From assembly GCF_014652375.1 (NCBI RefSeq), contig NZ_BMYR01000007.1, positions 186,001 to 250,000 of the forward strand: DNA of 64,000 nt, in the 5' to 3' direction. Shown here piece by piece: positions 37,819 to 47,695 of the stretch. This stretch comes from Alishewanella tabrizica. Its GTDB lineage: Bacteria; Pseudomonadota; Gammaproteobacteria; Enterobacterales; Alteromonadaceae. Numbering within the stretch: position 1 is the first letter of the stretch; every line of letters starts with the position of its first letter. Below the pieces are notes generated by a model, which was not told the origin of the DNA, ran no database searches, and was given only the letters and a program-made list of their open reading frames with translations. The position numbers were made by a program, and so were the translations under genes.

Positions 37819-39852
37819 TTACCTCACTGACTGCAACAAAGTATCAAAAATGGTCTGCGACGTTTGCAATATTTTAGCGGCAGCAGCGTAGCTTTGCTGA
37901 AAACGAATTAAATTTGCAGCCTCTTCGTCCAGATTAACACCAGACAAGGATTCATACCAGAGCGTGGTTTGCTCCAGTATTGCGGTATTCGCTTCATCAG
38001 CGGTGCGAGCTTGTCGCGTTCGTTCACCAATGTTGCCCACCATAGTCGCATAACTTTGGTTTAAACTGTATTGGCTGACTGCTAAACCGAAAGGTTCTGC
38101 ACTGCGTCTAACCAACGAAGCGTCTTGCAAAGCCGATAAGGCTAAGCCATTACGGTTATCGTTAAAACCATTGGTATTAAAGTTTATCGTGAAGGTATCA
38201 CCAGGTCTTGGTACCCCTGAAAGATTAAAATCAAACCCCAATTGCGCCTTTAAATTAGTTGTAGCATTTTCTAGTACGCCATTAAAGTTGTTCGTACTAA
38301 AACGCGTTTCACCTAGTAACGTATTGGACGAATCTGTAATACGAAACACAAATTCATTTGTAGCACTATCCTGACCTTGATAAGTTACAGTAAAAGGCCC
38401 ATTACTTAACGATGATGTATTAAACGCCGAAGTGGCAGGATTGGTATTGTTTACTACTAACCCCTCAACGCGGCCATTCCCTAAATTACTGGCAGTAAAC
38501 TCTCCCCTTACTGGGCTCGCTAGCGCGACGTCTTCTGCTCGGGTACTGGCTAATTGCATCGAACGAGCCGCCACATTTAATGGCTTTAACTCAAACTGGT
38601 CGCCCGGTGCAGCCGCACCAATTTGAATACGTAAACCAAATAAATCATTATTACTCGTGTTGGATGCACTAAAGGTTGCAGGAAAGCCTGTAGCACTGGT
38701 CAGGGTTTTACTATTTGCGGTTGGTTGGCCCATGTCGTCTAACGCGGTTACCGTAATCGTGTTTGCATCGATCACTTCTAACAAGTATTCATTGGGTGGC
38801 AATTGATAAGCGCGCCCAGGTTCGATTTCGACTAGAACATTGGCATTACTGGTATTGCTACTAAACGCGAGTCCCTGTGAAACAGGTAATCGAAATAAAT
38901 CTTGGCCAATGGTACCGTTAAGGGTTAAGCCCAGTTTATTTTGTTTATTAATACTGTCGGCTAAAGTTAAAGCTAGCTGACCAAGCTGATTTTGTACCGG
39001 TTTGACTACCTGTAATCGATAATCAGTAAGAGCCCCTATTTTACCACCAATGCCCTGCGCACTCAGTTCAACCTTAACGTTAGCATTACTTTGTAACGTT
39101 AACTCAATGGTGCGATCGTTAGGATCGGGATCGCCGCGCAGGGACAATAGATTAAACTGGCCTCGTTCAACCACTAACGCCTGGCCACTGCCCATAAACA
39201 CTAACTTTTCACCGCTTTTGGCATCGATGGTCTGAATGTCGAGATATTCTGCTAACTTTAAAATCGCGCTATCGCGATTATCAAATAAATCCAACGGAAT
39301 AGGTCGACTAGAGCTACTGCCATAGGAAGCAATATCATTATTGTAAGTGGAGATTTGCGTAATAAGATCATTAACTTCTTTTACATAAACATCCATTTGC
39401 TGATTTAAAAACTGTTCTTGATCAGCAATTAAGGTAGACATGCTGCCAAATTGATTGAGTAGTGATTGGCTGGTGCCAATCACTAATTGCCGGTTTGAAA
39501 GTTGTGTGGGATCATTATTAGCGGTTTGTAACTGTTGAAACAAATTATTCATGCCCGTGGCAATACTGTTCGCGGCATTGGAAAATAGCGCGTCTAAACG
39601 GTTTGCTTCCGCTAAATATTGGGCGCTGTAAGCCGCACTGGTGGTATCGCGGCGCAATTGCTTTTGACTGAATTCATTTACTAAACGCTCAGTAGTGCCC
39701 TGGCCTACCCCTAGGCCGAATTTTTCAGCCACAAACTCCGTGCGCTGACGCACATAGCCCGGGGTATTAATATTGGCAATGTTATTACTGGTTGTGTTCA
39801 GCAAATTGCTATTAGCTAGAACTGCTGATTTTCCAATATTTAGTAAACTCAT
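37819..39852 (-). CDS. flgK: Hook-filament junction protein FlgK (HAP1)
   Basis: The 677-residue protein has the rod-hook N-terminal motif NSNLLNTTSNNIANINTPGY near 14-33 and the C-terminal SGVNLDEEAANLIRFQQSY near 640. The length, longer than the ~550 residues of E. coli, comes from added central domains, as in other marine polar flagella. It follows flgJ in the flgFGHIJKL operon with 33 bases between. Confidence 0.95.
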   Translation of the reverse strand: MSLLNIGKSAVLANSNLLNTTSNNIANINTPGYVRQRTEFVAEKFGLGVGQGTTERLVNEFSQKQLRRDTTSAAYSAQYLAEANRLDALFSNAANSIATGMNNLFQQLQTANNDPTQLSNRQLVIGTSQSLLNQFGSMSTLIADQEQFLNQQMDVYVKEVNDLITQISTYNNDIASYGSSSSRPIPLDLFDNRDSAILKLAEYLDIQTIDAKSGEKLVFMGSGQALVVERGQFNLLSLRGDPDPNDRTIELTLQSNANVKVELSAQGIGGKIGALTDYRLQVVKPVQNQLGQLALTLADSINKQNKLGLTLNGTIGQDLFRLPVSQGLAFSSNTSNANVLVEIEPGRAYQLPPNEYLLEVIDANTITVTALDDMGQPTANSKTLTSATGFPATFSASNTSNNDLFGLRIQIGAAAPGDQFELKPLNVAARSMQLASTRAEDVALASPVRGEFTASNLGNGRVEGLVVNNTNPATSAFNTSSLSNGPFTVTYQGQDSATNEFVFRITDSSNTLLGETRFSTNNFNGVLENATTNLKAQLGFDFNLSGVPRPGDTFTINFNTNGFNDNRNGLALSALQDASLVRRSAEPFGLAVSQYSLNQSYATMVGNIGERTRQARTADEANTAILEQTTLWYESLSGVNLDEEAANLIRFQQSYAAAAKILQTSQTIFDTLLQSVR

Positions 39853-39885
39853 GTCTTACTCCGCACACCCGCTAACGGGTATTGT

Positions 39886-41175
39886 CTATTCTTCGGCTGT
39901 TGCCTGAAAATCTTGAGCATTTTCTGCTTGAACACGATCTATCGAACTTTGCCCTACGCTTACTCCATCACGCGCTTGCGACGTTATAGTTGACGTTGCT
40001 GCATGCGGTGCTGGTGTTAACGCCTGTGCAGCAGATTGCGACGTAGTGGAAGGTGAGGCGGCCAGTTCGGCTCTTACCTGTTCAAAGGCAGAGCTCTTAA
40101 ACACCGACATAATTTTTTGCGCGTAATTGGGATCCGTTGCATAACCCGCTGCCTGTAATTCACTAAAATAGGCGGCAGGTTCTTGCGCGGCTGCAACGGC
40201 CTGTTGATAACGTAGACTGTTACTGATAAAACTGGCGTAATCTTTTAAGCTTTGTTCAGGCGATTCATAAGCGCGGAACTTGGCTTGTTCTTTTCGTGCA
40301 ACACCCTGCCGATACTCTAAGGTATCTACCACGGCGGTATCACCTTGCCAGTTTCGGCTCGCTTTTATACCAAATAAGTTATAGCTATTATCACCCGTTG
40401 CGGTTTTAATCATGCGCTTGCCCCAGCCGGTCTCCAGCGCAGCTTGCGCAATCAGCGCCAGCGGATCTAAGCCTAAAGCACTTGCGGCTTTGCGTGCCGC
40501 AGGCAATAAGCTACGAATAAACTCCACTGGAGAATCATTCTTAAATTCAGCACTTTCAGTCACAGGTTCAACGGTTTTACGCTGCTGGGCGGCTAACTGT
40601 TGCGCAGCCGCTTGTTCTGCTGCCACTTTTTCGGCCTGCACCCGCTCACGTTGTTGCTGTAATTTTTCGAGCAATGGACTTAACTGCGACATGTCACGTT
40701 TACCCGGTTGAACAAGATCGGCTTGAACGACTTGCTGCGCAGCATGGGCTTTAAGAAGCTCTAAATCGGTTTGCTGCTGATAGCGCTGCGCTTGAGGTAG
40801 CGCTAAATCGCTCGCAAGCTGGCCAGGTAATAATAACGTTTCGGGCCGTTGTGTGGGTTTTGCTGCAGCACTAGGATCAAGCTGTTGTACCAACAAATCC
40901 GCTAAACCGAGCGCCCCTTTTTGCGACAGATCCGAGGCCAATTGGCTGTCGTGCATATCACGATAAAACTCGGTAGTCTGACTATTCATCAATCCTTCTG
41001 CTTCAAAGGCCGCGTTGGCTTGACGCATGCTTTTAAGCAACATATTGAAGAAAATCCCTTCGAACTGCTCAGCCGCTTGCCGTAACCCGCCCGCTTTATC
41101 GCCCCGCGCAGTTGTTCTGATCTGTTGCAGACTATTGAGATCATGATAAGAGTGCTGCAGTTTGCCGCTGTTCAT
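39886..41175 (-). CDS. flgJ: Flagellar rod cap / muramidase FlgJ
   Basis: The 429-residue bifunctional protein has an N-terminal rod-cap domain (~20-110, EGIFFNMLLKSMRQANAAF) and a C-terminal peptidoglycan hydrolase domain (~215-370) with catalytic-type Glu in AALETGWGK near 250 and SYNLFGIKASRNW near 268. A long Gln/Ala-rich coiled-coil linker (~150-205) joins them. It lies 1 base after flgI. It cuts peptidoglycan for rod passage. Confidence 0.95.
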   Translation of the reverse strand: MNSGKLQHSYHDLNSLQQIRTTARGDKAGGLRQAAEQFEGIFFNMLLKSMRQANAAFEAEGLMNSQTTEFYRDMHDSQLASDLSQKGALGLADLLVQQLDPSAAAKPTQRPETLLLPGQLASDLALPQAQRYQQQTDLELLKAHAAQQVVQADLVQPGKRDMSQLSPLLEKLQQQRERVQAEKVAAEQAAAQQLAAQQRKTVEPVTESAEFKNDSPVEFIRSLLPAARKAASALGLDPLALIAQAALETGWGKRMIKTATGDNSYNLFGIKASRNWQGDTAVVDTLEYRQGVARKEQAKFRAYESPEQSLKDYASFISNSLRYQQAVAAAQEPAAYFSELQAAGYATDPNYAQKIMSVFKSSAFEQVRAELAASPSTTSQSAAQALTPAPHAATSTITSQARDGVSVGQSSIDRVQAENAQDFQATAEE

Positions 41176-41176
41176 A

Positions 41177-42274
41177 TTAAATCACCACTAACTCGCCGTG
41201 GATGGCACCGGCTTCTTTTAGCGCTTCTAATATAGCCATTAAATCGCCTGGCGCTGCGCCAACCGCATTGACCGTGCGCACCAACTCATCTAGGGTAACA
41301 CCCGGATCAAACTTAAACATTCTCGAATTTTCGGGGTTAACATTAATAATGCTATCTTGCACCACTGCGGTATCGCCGCCGGCTAAGGCATTAGGTTGCA
41401 CAACGATAGGATTCTCTTCAATACTCACCGTCAGTCCACCATGGCTTACGGCTGCAGGGAATAAACGCACATCTTTTCCGATAACGATAGTCCCAGTTCG
41501 TGAATTAATAATAATTTTGGCAGACTGATCTGCAGGCTGAAATGTTAAATTTTCTAGTGTAGATAAATAAGACACACGCTGGCTAATGTCGCGCGGAGCT
41601 CTCACTTTTACCGAAGAGGCATCAAGAGAAAAGGCAGTCTCAGGTCCCATAAAACCGTTTATGGCCTCAGCTAACCGCTTGGCAGTAGTAAAGTCAGGAC
41701 GTTTAAGGTTAAAGGTAATAAAATCACCATTACCAAATGGCGATTCTACTTCACGTTCTACCACTGCGCCATTTGGGATGCGGCCAACGGTTGGGGTATT
41801 TACCAGAATACGTGAACCATCAAGGCCTTCTGCACCTAAACCGCTAACAATTAAACTGCCTTGCGCAACCGCATAAACATTACCATCTAAACCGGTTAAA
41901 AAAGTTTGTAGTAAAGTACCGCCTCGTAAACTTTTGGCACTGCCAACAGAAGATACAGTAATATCAATAGTTTGGCCTGGTTTGGCGAACGCAGGTAGTT
42001 CTGCATGAATCGCCACCGCTGCCACGTTCTTAATTTGTGTGCGCGAGCCAGCCGGTAAATTAATACCGAAGTTGGCTAACATGGTGCGAAAGCTTTGTTC
42101 AGTAAAAGTACTTTGTTCGCCGGTCCCCGGTAAACCTACCACCAGCCCATAGCCAACTAATTGGTTACTACGCACGCCCTCGATATCGGCCACATCTTTA
42201 ATTCTGGCCGCATCAACACTCACACTTACCAAAAGGAGTAAAATCAGTATCACCACAGTAAATATAGTACGCAT
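41177..42274 (-). CDS. flgI: Flagellar P-ring protein FlgI
   Basis: The 365-residue periplasmic protein has a signal peptide (~1-22, [19 protein letters not shown]) and the typical [20 protein letters not shown] start of the mature part. The C-terminus [20 protein letters not shown] is the family signature. It forms the P ring around the rod, and lies 9 bases after flgH. Confidence 0.96.
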   Translation of the reverse strand: MRTIFTVVILILLLLVSVSVDAARIKDVADIEGVRSNQLVGYGLVVGLPGTGEQSTFTEQSFRTMLANFGINLPAGSRTQIKNVAAVAIHAELPAFAKPGQTIDITVSSVGSAKSLRGGTLLQTFLTGLDGNVYAVAQGSLIVSGLGAEGLDGSRILVNTPTVGRIPNGAVVEREVESPFGNGDFITFNLKRPDFTTAKRLAEAINGFMGPETAFSLDASSVKVRAPRDISQRVSYLSTLENLTFQPADQSAKIIINSRTGTIVIGKDVRLFPAAVSHGGLTVSIEENPIVVQPNALAGGDTAVVQDSIINVNPENSRMFKFDPGVTLDELVRTVNAVGAAPGDLMAILEALKEAGAIHGELVVI

Positions 42275-42283
42275 CGTTAACTC

Positions 42284-42967
42284 CTAGAATGGCCAGAGAG
42301 GACCACTAAAAAACCGCGTTAACCAACCGGGCGATTGTCCACCATGGTGGGAGCCTGTACCACTATACTCGATACGTGCATTGGCTATTTTCGTCGATTC
42401 TACGGTATTGTTTACATCAACATCTTGTGGCCGAATAACGCCTGTTAATCGAATGTATTCTTTACCCGTATTTAACGTCAGCCATTTTTCTCCACGGATC
42501 ACCAGATTGCCATTTTCCATCACTTGCAACACATTTACCGAAATATCCCCCACGAGGCTATTGCTCTGATCGGCCTTTGCATCACCGCTAAAATCTTGGC
42601 TACTGCTTGAACCAAACTGCAATACATTGCCACCTATAGAAGCGTTGCGCCCCGCTATGTTTAGGGGATCAAAGGTGACATTACTGTCTTTAGCAGTTTC
42701 TGTTTTCGCTTGTTTTGATGCTTGCGTTTTTTCACGTAATACGACCGTAATAATGTCGCCTTCGTGCCGAGCTTTATTGTCTGAATATAAACTGTTGGAA
42801 TGGCTTTGCGTAAATAAAGAGCCGTTTCGAACAATCGGTCTAGGCGCCGCAACAGGTGGCAATGGCGCGAAGTAAGGATCGTCGGCTCTGGCTTCTTGTA
42901 ATGACGCGCAGCCAGTTAACGAACCTGCTAATGCTGTGATAGATAACACCAAACATAACGTACGCAT
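42284..42967 (-). CDS. flgH: Flagellar L-ring lipoprotein FlgH
   Basis: The 227-residue outer-membrane lipoprotein has a lipobox LTGC with Cys20 after a short signal peptide. SLFTQSHSNSLYSDNKARHEGDIITV and later GNLVIRGEKWLTLN show the FlgH domain in short stretches. AAGGTGG lies 9 bases before ATG 42967, which is preferred over the GTG at 42979. It forms the L ring. Confidence 0.95.
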   Translation of the reverse strand: MRTLCLVLSITALAGSLTGCASLQEARADDPYFAPLPPVAAPRPIVRNGSLFTQSHSNSLYSDNKARHEGDIITVVLREKTQASKQAKTETAKDSNVTFDPLNIAGRNASIGGNVLQFGSSSSQDFSGDAKADQSNSLVGDISVNVLQVMENGNLVIRGEKWLTLNTGKEYIRLTGVIRPQDVDVNNTVESTKIANARIEYSGTGSHHGGQSPGWLTRFFSGPLWPF

Positions 42968-42980
42968 ACCTTTATCCACC

Positions 42981-43769
42981 TTATAACTGCTGAATCACAA
43001 AGCCCAGCATTTGATCTACCGTTGAAATGACTTTTGAATTCATCTCATACACTCGCTGGCTTTCAATTAAACTGACTAGCTCTTCTGTTACATTCACATT
43101 CGAGGTTTCTAAAGCGCCTTGGACAATGATACCTAGCCCCTCTAAACCGGGGATCCCCTGCACCGGTGCACCACTGGCGGGCGTTTCAGTAAATAAATTT
43201 TGCCCTATTGGCTCTAACCCGGCCGGGTTAATAAAATTGGTTACGGTAAGTTGCCCGAGCACAGCATTTTCTACCTGCCCAGCTAACCGTACCGACACTT
43301 CACCATCTTGCGAGACCATAATGGCGGTAGCATCGGGAGGGATCACAATATTGGGCTGTACTTGGTAACCAGCCCCTGATGTCACCATATTACCTTCACC
43401 ATCTACCGTAAATTGACCATTGCGGCTATATGAAATAGTGCCGTCAGGCATCAACACCTCAAAAAAACCATGGCCTTGAATCATCAAGTCCAAGCTATTT
43501 TCGGTGGTAATCATATTGCCTTGGGTAAAGCTTTTTTGTGTTGCCACAACTTTTGTACCGGCACCAACCATTAACCCATTTGGTAACTCAGAGTTTTGCG
43601 AAGAACGGCCACCAGGCTGATTAATATTTTGGTACAGTAAATCTTCAAACACCGCGCGACTCTTTTTGAAACCTACCGTGCTGGCGTTTGCCAAGTTATT
43701 AGAAATTACCGAAATATCACGCTGCTTGGCGTCTAACCCTGTTTTGCTGATCCACAATGCTGGATGCAT
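42981..43769 (-). CDS. flgG: Distal rod protein FlgG
   Basis: The 262-residue protein begins MHPALWISKTGLDAKQRDIS, with NNLANASTVGFKKSRAVFED near 26-45 and the C-terminal SNVNVTEELVSLIESQRVYE near 225. These are the conserved rod/hook ends. It follows flgF after 91 bases, a gap that holds hairpin ACTGAAC/GTTCAGT (43829-43845) and no gene. Confidence 0.95.
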   Translation of the reverse strand: MHPALWISKTGLDAKQRDISVISNNLANASTVGFKKSRAVFEDLLYQNINQPGGRSSQNSELPNGLMVGAGTKVVATQKSFTQGNMITTENSLDLMIQGHGFFEVLMPDGTISYSRNGQFTVDGEGNMVTSGAGYQVQPNIVIPPDATAIMVSQDGEVSVRLAGQVENAVLGQLTVTNFINPAGLEPIGQNLFTETPASGAPVQGIPGLEGLGIIVQGALETSNVNVTEELVSLIESQRVYEMNSKVISTVDQMLGFVIQQL

Positions 43770-43860
43770 TTGTACCTCCTGGGCATAAGCCCTATTAACT
43801 TAGTGGTAATGTCTTACCTGCATAACACACTGAACAAAGTTCAGTATGCGCGTCAAATGG

Positions 43861-44607
43861 TTAGCCCATGATTCTTAACAGCTGATTTTGCTGCTGATCC
43901 ATTTGTTCAGCTTGTTTCATCATTTTCACTTGTAATTCAAACTGACGTTGTAAACTGATCATGGTGGTCATTTCACTTACCGCGTTTACATTGCTGCCTT
44001 CATAAGCCCCGTTTAATAAGGTCACATCGGCACTGGCCTGGGCTAATTGGCCATCTTTACGCCGGAATAATCCGTCATTGCCCTTTTCAATTTCAACCAG
44101 CTCTGGCTTTACCAGTTTGATACGCCCAACATCTTCTAGCACGTTTGCCGGCGCGCCTTGCGCCCTAGCGCTGACGGTGCCGTCGATTCCAATTTCCATC
44201 TTCGCCAAGGGAACAGGTAACTGTATGGGACCTTCATCCCCCATCACGGGCAAACCGCTTGCTGTCATCAACATGCCGGTCGCTGATACTTGTAAATTAC
44301 CTGCTCGTGTGTAAGCTTCGTTGCCATCTTTATCTTGCACAGCAAACCAACCGTCGCCCTGAATCGCGATATCTAACTCACGTTCGGTAATGATCATGGC
44401 GCCGCTGTCAAAGTTTTGACCAGGACGCTCGGTCATTGAAAAAACACGTGTCGGCAAACCCTCGCCAAAAGCTTGCATGGATCGCGCCTGTTCAAAGTCG
44501 GCTTTAAACCCTACGGTGCCCGTATTGGCCAAGTTATTTGCTCGAACACTAATGCCATTCATATTCTCTTTGGCACCACTCATGGCAATGTATAACAAAC
44601 GATCCAT
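43861..44607 (-). CDS. flgF: Proximal rod protein FlgF
   Basis: The 248-residue rod protein starts MDRLLYIAMSGAKENMNGIS, followed by VRANNLANTGTVGFKADFEQ near 22. The C-terminus GSNVNAVSEMTTMISLQRQF is typical. It is the first gene of flgFGHIJKL, with its own sigma-54 promoter at 44666-44681. Confidence 0.95.
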   Translation of the reverse strand: MDRLLYIAMSGAKENMNGISVRANNLANTGTVGFKADFEQARSMQAFGEGLPTRVFSMTERPGQNFDSGAMIITERELDIAIQGDGWFAVQDKDGNEAYTRAGNLQVSATGMLMTASGLPVMGDEGPIQLPVPLAKMEIGIDGTVSARAQGAPANVLEDVGRIKLVKPELVEIEKGNDGLFRRKDGQLAQASADVTLLNGAYEGSNVNAVSEMTTMISLQRQFELQVKMMKQAEQMDQQQNQLLRIMG

Positions 44608-44665
44608 GGTAAACCTCGCTATAAAACAGATAAATTGTCACGCTTCACATCTTAAGTAATGAACA

Positions 44666-44681
44666 AGCAATAACAATGCCA
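44666..44681 (-). promoter_or_regulatory. Sigma-54 promoter of flgF operon
   Basis: On the minus strand TGGCATTGTTATTGCT matches TGGCACG-N4-TTGCW with the GG and GC exactly 12 bases apart. It lies about 60 bases upstream of flgF and downstream of the flgE terminator. FlrA or FlrC is the expected activator. Confidence 0.85.
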
Positions 44682-44744
44682 GAGTGAAAAAGCAGCAACA
44701 TTTAGCCAACATAACGATGGCCTGATAAGCCCAAATGAGCATAA

Positions 44745-44768
44745 AAAAACCACCTTGCGGTGGTTTTT
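44745..44768 (-). terminator. Rho-independent terminator after flgE
   Basis: AAAAACCACC (44745-44754), TTGC and GGTGGTTTTT (44759-44768) form a 10-bp hairpin. On the minus strand a run of T follows the stem, 20 bases beyond the flgE stop. It closes the flgBCDE transcript before the sigma-54 promoter of flgF. Confidence 0.9.
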
Positions 44769-44786
44769 ACGCCAAAAAAATTAGCT

Positions 44787-46076
44787 TTATCGGATCTGCA
44801 GTATGGTCTGTTGCAGCGAACTGTTCACCTCTAAGGCCCGAGAGTTGGCCTGGAAGTTACGCTGTGCGCTAATTAAATCTACAAGCTCCGTGGTTAAATT
44901 AACGTTAGATTGCTCTAACGCCGAACTCTGCACACTGCCAAAGGTGCCGGTATTGGGCTCACCAGCCAAAGGTTCACCAGAGGCTAAACTGGCGCGCCAA
45001 GAGGTGTTGCCTGATTGGCTCAAGCCTTGCGGATTAGCAAAACGTACCATGGAAATTTGCGATAAAAATTGTTGATCGCCATTCGAGTAGGTCGCCATCA
45101 ACTTACCACCTGCATCAATATCTAACCCAGTTAAACGCCCAACGGTAGTCCCGTTTTGACTTAACGAGCCTACCTCAAAATTTGACGCATATTGCGTAGG
45201 ATTACGGGTGCCTGATTCATCCTGATAACGCAACAACACGTTTTGGTCAAACACCGCACCATTTGTAAGAAGCCCATTAAGCTCACCAGCTGATAACACA
45301 CCATTCGCGAATGGGTTAGGCAACGTATTCGGCACACCGGAAGGGGTAAATTGTAAGGTAGAAATCGGCGAACCACTGTTTAGAACCGTGCCATCAAAGG
45401 CGGCATAAACTGACCAACTATTATCGGTCAACGGGGCATTTCGCGTAAAATAGACACTGGCAATGTGCGCCTGCCCTAAACTATCGTAAATCGTCGTTGA
45501 CGTGGTACTATTGTACGAGGAAGGATCGCTCACACTAAAACCCACTGCAGGCACTGCTGCCCGTGAATCTAAATTCATTGAAAGGTATATTTGACTGGTG
45601 GCACTTGGCGCACCCGCAGTGGTAGGGATTTGTATTGGGTTAGTGGTACTTAAACTCACTGAGGTGGTTGAACCGGTAGAACTGTCTACAGGATACCCCT
45701 GTAAAAAATCGCCATTGTTATTGACCAAAAAATTATTGCTATCTAATTTAAAGGCTCCTGCGCGTGTATAAGAATAGTCACGCGAGCCAATTTCAGATGC
45801 GGTAACAAAAAAACCATCGCCCGTTATGGCAAGATCTAGCGCATTATTGGTAAATTGTAATGCCCCTTGTTGAAATTGCTGTGCAACGGCAGCGGTTCTT
45901 ACCCCATCACCCACTTTTGTTCTGCCTGATTGAAATACCGAAGAGGCATACACATCGGCAAATTCAGCCCTAGATTCTTTAAATCCAGTGGTATTAACGT
46001 TGGCGATGTTATTCGCTGTGGTGTCTAAATCTTTCTGCGCGGCAGAAATACCGCTTAACGCTATATTAAAACTCAT
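44787..46076 (-). CDS. flgE: Flagellar hook protein FlgE
   Basis: The 429-residue hook subunit starts MSFNIALSGISAAQKDLDTT, with NNIANVNTTGFKESRAEFAD near 22-41 and the C-terminus SNVNLTTELVDLISAQRNFQ. The centre is Ser/Thr rich. GAGGTAA is close before ATG 46076. It is the last gene of flgBCDE, followed by the terminator. Confidence 0.95.
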   Translation of the reverse strand: MSFNIALSGISAAQKDLDTTANNIANVNTTGFKESRAEFADVYASSVFQSGRTKVGDGVRTAAVAQQFQQGALQFTNNALDLAITGDGFFVTASEIGSRDYSYTRAGAFKLDSNNFLVNNNGDFLQGYPVDSSTGSTTSVSLSTTNPIQIPTTAGAPSATSQIYLSMNLDSRAAVPAVGFSVSDPSSYNSTTSTTIYDSLGQAHIASVYFTRNAPLTDNSWSVYAAFDGTVLNSGSPISTLQFTPSGVPNTLPNPFANGVLSAGELNGLLTNGAVFDQNVLLRYQDESGTRNPTQYASNFEVGSLSQNGTTVGRLTGLDIDAGGKLMATYSNGDQQFLSQISMVRFANPQGLSQSGNTSWRASLASGEPLAGEPNTGTFGSVQSSALEQSNVNLTTELVDLISAQRNFQANSRALEVNSSLQQTILQIR

Positions 46077-46102
46077 ATGTTACCTCACCTTAAGCGGTTG
46101 TA

Positions 46103-46786
46103 TTAACTGTAAGAGACTTCTAACACATCGGCGAGCTTCACTGCACCAATGCCTAATAAATTCAATACGATCCCCGTACCATTGTTACCCATGCTGACAC
46201 TGGAGACAGGGGTATAAACTTGCACCGGTACGGATTCGGTTTTACCACTGGCACTCACTTCTACTTTGATGTTATACACACCCGGCGGCATTTTTTCGCC
46301 AGCTTGACCCGAGCCATCCCACACAAATTCATTTTTACCCATTTGCGGTTGATCTACTGTAAAACTATTTACCAATTCACCATTAGGCTTAGTAATAATC
46401 ACTTTCATATTGTCAGCAATATTGTCTAAGGTAATTTGACCACGAGATAACGATTCACCAGTAAAAACAAGCTCTTCAGATTGCGTTAGAACACTGCGAC
46501 CAACTAATGAGGACGCTTGTAACGCTTGATTTGACGTCATACTTTGCGCCAAACTGCTAAAATTTTCGTTTAACTTCGTGATGCCATCAGCCATGGTAAA
46601 GTTGGTCATTTGCGCGATCATCTGATCGTTCTCTACCGGCTTGGTCGGATCTTGATAAGCTAATTGTTGCGTCAGCAAAGCAAAAAAATCGGATTGGGTT
46701 AACGCACCATTGTTTTTATCGGGAACTTTATTGCCGTTATCCCAATACATGCCGTCTAAGGCTTTGTTGTTATTCACCGTTGTCAT
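46103..46786 (-). CDS. flgD: Hook assembly scaffold FlgD
   Basis: The 227-residue hook cap has an N-terminal FlgD domain (LTQSDFFALLTQQLAYQDPT near 28), then Tudor/FnIII-like modules (FVWDGSGQAGEKMPPGVYNI near 155). It is secreted and lost after hook completion. GGAA precedes ATG 46786; flgC lies 10 bases upstream. Confidence 0.94.
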   Translation of the reverse strand: MTTVNNNKALDGMYWDNGNKVPDKNNGALTQSDFFALLTQQLAYQDPTKPVENDQMIAQMTNFTMADGITKLNENFSSLAQSMTSNQALQASSLVGRSVLTQSEELVFTGESLSRGQITLDNIADNMKVIITKPNGELVNSFTVDQPQMGKNEFVWDGSGQAGEKMPPGVYNIKVEVSASGKTESVPVQVYTPVSSVSMGNNGTGIVLNLLGIGAVKLADVLEVSYS

Positions 46787-46796
46787 GTGTTATTCC

Positions 46797-47216
46797 TTAA
46801 GACTGGCCTAAACGTAACGTACGCATCAACATTTGTTTAGCGGCATCGGCAGTTTGCACATTCGTTTCATAGGAACGTGATGCCGAGATCATATTGGCCA
46901 TTTCTTCCATAATGTTGACATTCGGCTTATAGATGTAGCCGTTTTCATCCGACAGAGGATGATTTGGTGCATATTCAACATTAGGTGGCGCATCAGACTC
47001 CACGACGCCAAGCACTTTTACGCCGCTACCGGCATCTTGTTGCCGCCTCGCTTCGGCCAGCTCAGCGGCAAAGATGGGATGGCGACCGCGATAAACTTGA
47101 TCAATACTGCTGCTAACGCTGTTCGCATTGGCAATATTACTGGCGGTGGTATTCATCCGAACCGATTGCGCGGTCATACCGGAGCCCGCAATATCAAACA
47201 CTTTAAATAAGCTCAT
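46797..47216 (-). CDS. flgC: Proximal rod protein FlgC
   Basis: The 139-residue rod protein starts MSLFKVFDIAGSGMTAQSVR, with NTTASNIANANSVS near 22 and the C-terminus PNVNIMEEMANMISASRSYE. It follows flgB by 2 bases. Confidence 0.95.
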   Translation of the reverse strand: MSLFKVFDIAGSGMTAQSVRMNTTASNIANANSVSSSIDQVYRGRHPIFAAELAEARRQQDAGSGVKVLGVVESDAPPNVEYAPNHPLSDENGYIYKPNVNIMEEMANMISASRSYETNVQTADAAKQMLMRTLRLGQS

Positions 47217-47218
47217 AA

Positions 47219-47620
47219 TTATTGCCCCGTACCCACAATGGCTTTTTTCAAGCCACTAATTCTGCTGTTTAAAAACTGCAAACTGGTTTGATATTCAATA
47301 GAGTTTTGCATCATGGCATTACGCTCACGATGCATATCAACGCTGTTACCATCGCCAGTATCGGGTTGATCGGGATTACGAAATTTAACTTCTTGACGCA
47401 CCTGCGTTGAGATAGGGAAGTGCCCTTCTTGCGTGCGGCTCATTGGGCGAGATTGTCTAGATTGCGCATTCGCTAGCGCATGCTGAAAATCCAGATCTTT
47501 GGCTTTGTAGCCAGGGGTATCGGCATTAGCGATGTTTTCTGACAGCACCTGGGCGCGGCGATCACGAACCAGCAGCGCCTGTTGGTGCATGCCAAATGCT
47601 TTATCAAAACTGATTGCCAT
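47219..47620 (-). CDS. flgB: Proximal rod protein FlgB
   Basis: The 133-residue rod protein has the N-terminal AFGMHQQALLVRDRRAQVLS, then ENIANADTPGYKAKDLDF near 28-45. It is the first gene of flgBCDE and carries a sigma-54 promoter 38 bases upstream. Confidence 0.95.
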   Translation of the reverse strand: MAISFDKAFGMHQQALLVRDRRAQVLSENIANADTPGYKAKDLDFQHALANAQSRQSRPMSRTQEGHFPISTQVRQEVKFRNPDQPDTGDGNSVDMHRERNAMMQNSIEYQTSLQFLNSRISGLKKAIVGTGQ

Positions 47621-47657
47621 TTTTTTGCCACCTCATGTTGAACTGTCAACAGGAGAA

Positions 47658-47673
47658 TGCAAAGAATAGGCCA
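47658..47673 (-). promoter_or_regulatory. Sigma-54 promoter of flgBCDE
   Basis: On the minus strand TGGCCTATTCTTTGCA keeps GGC at -24 and TTGCA at -12 with exact spacing, 38 bases before the flgB ATG. It sits in the 75-base gap between cheR and flgB. Confidence 0.85.
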
Positions 47674-47695
47674 AATTATTTCAAGAGGGATAAGT